This document shows, in pieces, positions 5,947 through 9,846 of a DNA stretch of 9,846 nt (positions within the stretch are counted from its first letter, which is position 1; each line of letters starts with the position of its first letter). Under the pieces are notes generated by a model. The model had not been told where the DNA came from. It was given only the letters and a program-made list of their open reading frames with translations, and searched no databases. Source of the stretch: Alphaproteobacteria bacterium (GTDB lineage Bacteria; Pseudomonadota; Alphaproteobacteria; Sphingomonadales; Sphingomonadaceae); NCBI GenBank assembly GCA_028869975.1, contig JAGWQR010000058.1:1-9846 (forward strand). Reading direction: 5' to 3'. A program made the translations under genes and the position numbers.

Positions 5947-7494
5947 TCAGTAGCTCCGCCCGATCAGGATGGTTTCCACCGCCGGTGAGCCGGTGAATAC
6001 GCATGAGCCGGATGGGGTGGGATAGTCCAGCGGCGCATTGCGGATGGTGAGTTTCAAGGTTTTGAGCTTTTCAACCACGGCATCTAGCGCCGCACCGGTT
6101 GGCCGTGCCCAATTCACCTGCGCCCAACCCTTGATTGCATCCTCGCTGCCCTTGAAATAGGCGGCGACATCTTTCCAGTCGGCCATCGGCACAATCGCGG
6201 CATCGCGGCGCGCTGCGGCTTCTGTGAACAGATTCGATTGAATGCTTTCCAATAATGCAGGCACCTGCCCCACAAAGTCCGTGCGCGGCAGGATAGAGGA
6301 ATTGAGCTTGCCATCGTCCTTGTAAAGCGCATCGCGCCGGATGACCGCGACATTGCCGCTCGCCACATCACGCGGGCCGACCTCTACGATAATCGGCGCG
6401 CCTTTCTTGACATAATCCCAACGCTTGGTCTGCGCCTTGGTGGCTTTGGTATCGACCAGAACGCGAACCGGCTCGCCAAGCGCGGTCAAGGCCTTCACCT
6501 CACCCGCGAGCACCTTCGCATAGTCCAGCACCGCCGCATCGCCGTCATCATCGCGCAGCATCGGGATAATCACCACCTGTTGCGGCGCAATCGCGGGCGG
6601 CAGCTGCAGCCCGTCATCATCACCGTGCGTCATGATCACACCACCGATCAGCCGGGTGGAGACGCCCCACGAGGTCGTGTGGGCGAGGGCATGGCCGCCC
6701 TCCTTGTCCTGATAGCGGATATTCATGCTCTCCGCGAACCCGGTGCCGAGATAGTGCGAGGTGCCCGCCTGCAACGCCTTGCCGTCCTGCATCATCGCCT
6801 CAATGCTGTAGGTCGCAACCGCGCCGGGGAAGCGCTCATTTTCGGGCTTTTCGCCCGCGAACACCGGCATCGCCAGCACAGTCTCGGCGAACTCGCGATA
6901 CATCTCCAGCGCCCGCATCGTCTCGGCGCGGGCGTCCCCCTCATCAGCATGGGCGGTGTGCCCCTCCTGCCAGAGAAATTCACTGGTGCGCAGGAACATA
7001 CGGGTGCGCATCTCCCAGCGCACAACATTCGCCCATTGGTTGGTGAGCATCGGCAGATCGCGCCAGCTCTGGATCCAGCGGCTCATCGCGGCCCCGATCA
7101 CGGTTTCGGAGGTCGGGCGCACGATGAGCGGTTCTTCGAGCCTGGCGTCCGGGTCGGGCGTCAATCCGCCCTTGCCATCACCGATCAAGCGGTGATGGGT
7201 GACGACCGCCATCTCCTTGGCAAAGCCATCAACATGCTCAGCCTCCTTGGCGAAATAACTCAGGGGGATGAACAGCGGGAAATAGCAATTTTCGACCCCC
7301 GCCGCCTTGATCCGCGCATCCATCAGCGCCTGAATGCGCTCCCAGATGCCGAAGCCCCAGGGCCGGATAACCATGCAGCCGCGCACCCCCGATTCCTCGG
7401 CCATATCGGCGGCGGCGATCACCTCCTGATACCAGACGGCGAAGTTGGCGGCGCGGCTGACAGGCAGGGCATGCTTTATTTTAGGAGCGTTCAT
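5947..7494 (-). CDS. proS: proline--tRNA ligase (archaeal/eukaryote-like type, no editing insertion)
   Basis: 515-residue class II aminoacyl-tRNA synthetase that charges tRNA-Pro with proline in the cytoplasm. Visible landmarks: motif 1 region near 38-55 (MVIRPWGFGIWERIQ); the proline-binding loop RPTSETVIG at 126-134; motif 2 near 160-182 (WEMRTRMFLRTSEFLWQEG, then HTAH); motif 3 around 277-300 (GVSTRLIGGVIMTHGDDDG). An anticodon-binding domain follows (about 302-400), then a C-terminal domain ending IGRSY. The large editing insertion between motifs 2 and 3 seen in E. coli ProRS is absent, and the C-terminal tyrosine is the hallmark of the archaeal/eukaryote-like class. The C-terminal domain that binds zinc in some members has only one cysteine (C498), so zinc binding is unlikely. 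The ATG at 7494 is chosen because the core begins MNAPKIKHAL and AGGGGGG lies just upstream. The open frame reaching 7680 is unsupported and would overlap the fumarase gene. Confidence 0.93.
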   Translation of the reverse strand: MNAPKIKHALPVSRAANFAVWYQEVIAAADMAEESGVRGCMVIRPWGFGIWERIQALMDARIKAAGVENCYFPLFIPLSYFAKEAEHVDGFAKEMAVVTHHRLIGDGKGGLTPDPDARLEEPLIVRPTSETVIGAAMSRWIQSWRDLPMLTNQWANVVRWEMRTRMFLRTSEFLWQEGHTAHADEGDARAETMRALEMYREFAETVLAMPVFAGEKPENERFPGAVATYSIEAMMQDGKALQAGTSHYLGTGFAESMNIRYQDKEGGHALAHTTSWGVSTRLIGGVIMTHGDDDGLQLPPAIAPQQVVIIPMLRDDDGDAAVLDYAKVLAGEVKALTALGEPVRVLVDTKATKAQTKRWDYVKKGAPIIVEVGPRDVASGNVAVIRRDALYKDDGKLNSSILPRTDFVGQVPALLESIQSNLFTEAAARRDAAIVPMADWKDVAAYFKGSEDAIKGWAQVNWARPTGAALDAVVEKLKTLKLTIRNAPLDYPTPSGSCVFTGSPAVETILIGRSY

Positions 7495-7606
7495 AACCGC
7501 CCCCCTAGCGCAAGCTTGTGCGACGTTAAACCCCACTTGCAATCTCTGCGTTTGATTGGCGCGCCAAGCGGCGTATGGGAGTATGGATAACCGAGAGGAT
7601 AGCACC
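7495..7606. promoter_or_regulatory. divergent promoter region between proS and the class I fumarase gene
   Basis: This 112-bp spacer must hold the start signals of both genes. It contains a perfect 12-bp palindrome, TTGGCGCGCCAA (7556-7567). A weak rightward candidate is TTGATT (7552-7557), 16 bp, then TATGGG (7574-7579), whose spacer covers most of the palindrome. The fumarase Shine-Dalgarno AGAGGA (7594-7599) and the proS AGGGGGG (leftward, at 7500-7506) lie at its ends. I see no strong leftward -35/-10 pair. The promoter hexamers are low confidence; the palindrome itself is certain. Confidence 0.4.
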
Positions 7607-9136
7607 ATGCCCGTTTCTACGCCCACCCTCATCCCCGAAAGCCATATTATCGAGAGCGTCGCCGATGCGCTCCAGTTCATATCATACTATCACCCGATGG
7701 ACTATATCCGCGCGCTAGGCGAGGCGTACAAGCACGAACAAGGCCCGGCGGCGAAGGATGCGATTGCGCAGATTTTGACGAACAGCCGCATGTGCGCCGA
7801 AGGGCATCGGCCGATCTGTCAGGATACCGGCATCGTGACCGTGTTCATCAAATGGGGGCAGGACTGCCAGCTTGAATCGCCGCGCTCGTTGCAGGACGTA
7901 GTCGATGAGGGCGTGCGCCGCGCCTATCTGAACCCTGAGAACAAACTCCGCGCCAGCATTGTTGCCGATCCCGCCTTCTCGCGCGTTAACACGCGCGACA
8001 ATACACCCTGCGTGCTCAATGTCGAGATGGTGCCGGGTAACAAAGTGGATGTGCAGGTCGCGGCCAAGGGTGGCGGCTCGGAGAATAAATCGAAGTTCAA
8101 GATGCTCAATCCATCGGATTCCATCGTCGATTGGGTGCTCGAGATGCTCCCGCAAATGGGCGCGGGCTGGTGCCCGCCGGGGATGCTCGGCATCGGCATT
8201 GGCGGCACAGCGGAAAAAGCGATGGTGATGGCCAAGGAATCGTTGATGGGCGACATTGATATGGCGCAGTTGAAGGCGCGCGGGGCCAAGACCGACATCG
8301 AGCGGCTGCGCATCGAGATATTCGATCAAGTAAACGCGCTCGGCATTGGTGCGCAGGGGCTGGGTGGCCTCTCCACAATCCTTGATGTCAAGATCATGAC
8401 CTTCCCCACCCATGCCGCATCCAAGCCTGTCGCGATGATCCCCAACTGCGCGGCCACGCGCCACGCGCATTTTGTGCTTGATGGTTCGGGACCCGCCTAT
8501 CTGGAGACGCCGAACCTTGACGAGTGGCCCAAGGTCGAATGGGTACCCGATGCCGCAGCCAAGCGCGTCAATCTCGATGCGTTGACGCCGGAAGATGTCG
8601 CAAGCTGGCGCGCGGGTGACCGGCTGCTGCTCAATGGCAAGATGCTCACCGGTCGCGACGCCGCGCACAAGCGCATTCAGGATATACTCAGCAAAGGCGA
8701 GCCGTTGCCCGTAGATTTCAAGGGCCGCGCGATTTATTATGTCGGCCCGGTTGATCCGATCATGGGCGAGGTGGTTGGCCCCGCTGGCCCGACCACGGCC
8801 ACGCGCATGGACAAATTCACCGACATGATGCTCGATCTCGGCCTGCTCGTGATGATCGGCAAGGCCGAGCGCGGGCAGGGCGCGGTGGACTGCATTGCCA
8901 AGCACAAGGTCTCTTACCTGATGGCGGTGGGCGGTGCGGCCTATCTGGTCGCGCGCGCGATCAAGCAATCCAAGGTGCTCGCCTTCGCCGATCTCGGCAT
9001 GGAGGCGATTTACGAATTTGAAGTGCAGGACATGCCTGTCACGGTTGCGGTCGATTCAACCGGCGATAATGTGCATAAAACCGCACCGCTCGTCTGGCAG
9101 AAGAAGATTGCGGATGAGGGGCTGTTGCCCGCCTGA
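7607..9136 (+). CDS. fumarate hydratase, class I ([4Fe-4S], FumA/FumB type)
   Basis: 509 residues. Catalyses reversible hydration of fumarate to L-malate in the TCA cycle with an oxygen-sensitive [4Fe-4S] cluster. Both domains are fused in one chain. The N-terminal alpha domain (about 10-290) holds the three cluster cysteines: C71 in RPICQDTGI, C189 in GWCPPGMLGIGIGG, and C281 in PNCAATRHAHF. Their spacing matches E. coli FumA (C105, C224, C318). The C-terminal beta domain (about 300-500) has LTGRDAAHKRI, then VGPVDPIMGEVVGPAGPTT and the DSTGDNVH motif near 483-490. The ATG at 7607 is preferred over a TTG at 7556 because AGAGGA sits 7 nt upstream and the family-like sequence begins shortly after. 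It is divergent from proS and converges on the Gly-rich protein gene 18 bp after its stop. A related L(+)-tartrate dehydratase is a theoretical alternative, but that enzyme is split into two subunits. Confidence 0.93.
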   Translation: MPVSTPTLIPESHIIESVADALQFISYYHPMDYIRALGEAYKHEQGPAAKDAIAQILTNSRMCAEGHRPICQDTGIVTVFIKWGQDCQLESPRSLQDVVDEGVRRAYLNPENKLRASIVADPAFSRVNTRDNTPCVLNVEMVPGNKVDVQVAAKGGGSENKSKFKMLNPSDSIVDWVLEMLPQMGAGWCPPGMLGIGIGGTAEKAMVMAKESLMGDIDMAQLKARGAKTDIERLRIEIFDQVNALGIGAQGLGGLSTILDVKIMTFPTHAASKPVAMIPNCAATRHAHFVLDGSGPAYLETPNLDEWPKVEWVPDAAAKRVNLDALTPEDVASWRAGDRLLLNGKMLTGRDAAHKRIQDILSKGEPLPVDFKGRAIYYVGPVDPIMGEVVGPAGPTTATRMDKFTDMMLDLGLLVMIGKAERGQGAVDCIAKHKVSYLMAVGGAAYLVARAIKQSKVLAFADLGMEAIYEFEVQDMPVTVAVDSTGDNVHKTAPLVWQKKIADEGLLPA

Positions 9137-9147
9137 ACCCAGCGCGT

Positions 9148-9170
9148 CCTGCTGCTAATTGCCCAGCAGG
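9148..9170. terminator. stem-loop between convergent fumarase and Gly-rich protein genes
   Basis: CCTGCTG (9148-9154) pairs with CAGCAGG (9164-9170) around a 9-nt loop that contains the stop codon of the leftward gene. It lies 11 bp after the fumarase stop, a sensible place for a shared terminator, but neither strand has a run of T after it. The right arm also encodes the last residues of the leftward protein. A weak or factor-dependent terminator is possible. Confidence 0.35.
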
Positions 9171-9667
9171 CCACCCAGCGGATTCGAACTTGGCGGCGCC
9201 GATGAACCGCCGCCCAGCATTCCGCCAAGCGGGTTGCCGCCGCCCGATCCCGCGCCGCCGAGCATACCGCCCAAGCCACCGAGCGGACCGCCGCCGCCAA
9301 CCCCCAGCTTGCCTGCCGCACTGGCAATGCCAGTCATGATTCCGGGCTTTTTTGCGGCTGTCTGTGCACAGAAATTCGGTTTTGCAGCCGCAGCGCTTGC
9401 CTGCCGGTTGGCGAGCAGGCTCATGGCATTGAATTTGGGTGCGGGCAGAGATTTTTGCACAGCCGCCCCGGCCGCTGTCATCAGCAGATTATCCTTGGTG
9501 CTGACTCCGACCTGGCTACCGCATTGGCTCTGCCCCTTGCCGAGCAATGCCTTGCCCTTGAGCACGATCTGCGCCACCTGGATTAGGCTTGCGCCGGATA
9601 GCAGCCCTGCATGCACTGGTAAGGCACAGGCCAGCATGGGGATTAAGATAAAGGTCATTTTACGCAT
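9155..9667 (-). CDS. secreted glycine-rich protein, function unknown
   Basis: 170 residues. A signal peptide (MRKMTFILIPMLACALPVHA, likely cut after A20) is followed by a moderately conserved-looking middle (about 21-118) with LIQVAQIVLKGKALLGKG, two cysteines (C49, C100) and a TKDNLLMTAAGAAVQKSL segment. The tail (121-170) is a Gly/Leu/Pro/Ser stretch with three imperfect units: PLGGLGGMLGG, NPLGGMLGG and NPLGGLLG. The start is supported by GGAG 6 nt before the ATG, and a possible extended -10 promoter lies 33-41 nt upstream. The cysteine in the signal peptide (MLAC) is a poor lipobox, so a lipoprotein is less likely. The tail could mediate self-association or surface retention, but no known family was recognised. 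An insertion sequence lies just upstream and may have changed its expression. Real gene: likely. Function: unknown. Confidence 0.7.
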   Translation of the reverse strand: MRKMTFILIPMLACALPVHAGLLSGASLIQVAQIVLKGKALLGKGQSQCGSQVGVSTKDNLLMTAAGAAVQKSLPAPKFNAMSLLANRQASAAAAKPNFCAQTAAKKPGIMTGIASAAGKLGVGGGGPLGGLGGMLGGAGSGGGNPLGGMLGGGSSAPPSSNPLGGLLGN

Positions 9668-9699
9668 AACACTCTCCGCATCTGATTTGCAGTGAAAGG

Positions 9700-9708
9700 G
9701 TTATAACA
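9700..9708 (-). promoter_or_regulatory. candidate extended -10 promoter of the Gly-rich protein gene
   Basis: Read leftward, TGTTATAAC matches the extended -10 pattern TGnTATAAT with one mismatch in the hexamer (TATAAC at 9700-9705). Transcription would begin near 9693, giving a leader of about 26 nt with GGAGAG before the ATG. The position of a -35 box (TTTTCG at 9723-9728) is weak and lies within 10 bp of the transposase stop codon, so it may belong to the end of the insertion sequence. Confidence 0.4.
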
Positions 9709-9734
9709 GAAATGACGCACATCGAAAACAGGAT

Positions 9735-9846
9735 TTAGGCCATGTTGACATAAGATTTCAACCATAGTCTTGCGGCGGCGAGGTTGAGGAAGCTCTCGAA
9801 GGAGAGGATTGTTTTGTCGTAGCGGGTTGCAATGCGTCTTTGGTTC
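9735..9846 (-). CDS. IS5-family transposase, C-terminal fragment running off the window
   Basis: The minus strand is open from the right edge to a TAA at 9735-9737. The last 36 residues include NQRRIATRYDKTILSF and SFESFLNLAAARLWLKSY, ending VNMA. The RRIATRYDK motif followed by a FLNLAAARLWL helix is the familiar C-terminus of IS5-family DDE transposases common in sphingomonads. The catalytic DDE residues lie outside the window, so it cannot be said whether the gene is intact. Transcription is leftward, toward the Gly-rich protein gene. Confidence 0.85.
   Translation of the reverse strand, partial: NQRRIATRYDKTILSFESFLNLAAARLWLKSYVNMA
9735..9846 (-). mobile_element. 3' end of an IS5-family insertion sequence
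   Basis: Inferred from the transposase fragment. The element's end should lie a short way beyond the transposase stop, between about 9700 and 9734, but the terminal inverted repeat and target duplication cannot be placed because the other end is outside the window. Everything from 9735 rightward is taken as element; the true boundary is probably a few to tens of bases further left. Confidence 0.7.

Noticed and set aside
6580..7590. 336-codon open frame antisense to proS
   Set aside because: Complementary to the ProRS catalytic core; composition is H/R/G/P-rich and no family is recognised. It is a shadow frame.
7495..7680. Upstream extension of proS by 62 codons
   Set aside because: The added sequence lacks family similarity and would run into the fumarase gene. 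The ATG at 7494 has a good ribosome site and starts the conserved protein.
7715..8968. 417-codon open frame antisense to the fumarase gene
   Set aside because: It lies wholly inside a confidently assigned gene. Its translation is rich in R, H, A and L with no recognisable domain, as expected for a shadow frame in GC-biased coding DNA.
9626..9667. Lipoprotein signal in the Gly-rich protein (MLAC)
   Set aside because: The residues before the cysteine fit the lipobox poorly, the hydrophobic core before it is short, and a standard cleavage site (VHA) follows a few residues later.
9159..9695. Proline-rich open frame antisense to the Gly-rich protein gene
   Set aside because: Its proline runs are the complement of the glycine codons. 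The minus-strand frame has a signal peptide, a Shine-Dalgarno and a promoter candidate; this one has none.
1..9846. CRISPR array, tRNA or rRNA gene, prophage or defence cluster
   Set aside because: No regularly spaced repeats, no cloverleaf or rRNA-like sequence and no phage or defence protein families were recognised on either strand.

Overview
The window looks like a chromosomal segment of an alphaproteobacterium of the order Sphingomonadales. The basis is recalled family resemblance, not a search: a SapC-family protein, a four-cysteine 'YGND..CP..VCAR' secreted protein, a degenerate EnvC/LytM protein next to a CtpA-type S41 protease, DsbB and a short Coq7, a membrane-anchored helix-hairpin-helix protein, a long ProRS ending in tyrosine, and a class I fumarase. 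Base composition is moderately GC-rich by eye. Genes fill almost all of the window, and no gene-free stretch exceeds 300 bases.

Layout. At the left edge, the 3' part of a sapC-like gene runs rightward (2-670). It converges on a leftward block read from 5357 down to 708: HhH membrane protein, EnvC-like murein hydrolase activator, CtpA protease, DsbB, Coq7, and a small secreted four-cysteine protein. Junctions in this block are tight: about 41 nt overlap for HhH/envC with the start I chose, 1 nt for ctpA/dsbB, and 4 nt for dsbB/coq7. The first five genes therefore look like one operon; the sixth may join it or use its own promoter. A hairpin with a U-rich tail (5409-5442) separates this block from a small lysine/alanine-rich secreted protein (5475-5789). 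Upstream of that gene is an AT-rich spacer with a 9-bp direct repeat at 21-bp periodicity.

Next come divergently transcribed proS (leftward, 5947-7494) and a class I fumarase gene (rightward, 7607-9136). They share a 112-bp intergenic region containing a perfect 12-bp palindrome. The fumarase gene converges on a secreted glycine-rich protein (9155-9667, leftward). The right edge holds the last 36 codons of an IS5-family transposase (9735-9846, leftward), so an insertion sequence lies directly upstream of the glycine-rich gene.

Functional picture. The central block combines envelope remodelling (EnvC-like activator, periplasmic CtpA protease) with oxidative folding (DsbB) and ubiquinone biosynthesis (Coq7). 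DsbB passes electrons to ubiquinone and Coq7 catalyses a late step in making ubiquinone, so their coupling makes physiological sense. ProS and fumarase are housekeeping genes. I see no CRISPR array, no rRNA or tRNA gene, no prophage and no defence island. Nothing here demonstrates a wholly new system; the points worth a second look are the HhH/envC pairing, the dsbB/coq7 coupling, the unannotated secreted proteins, and the short DNA motifs.
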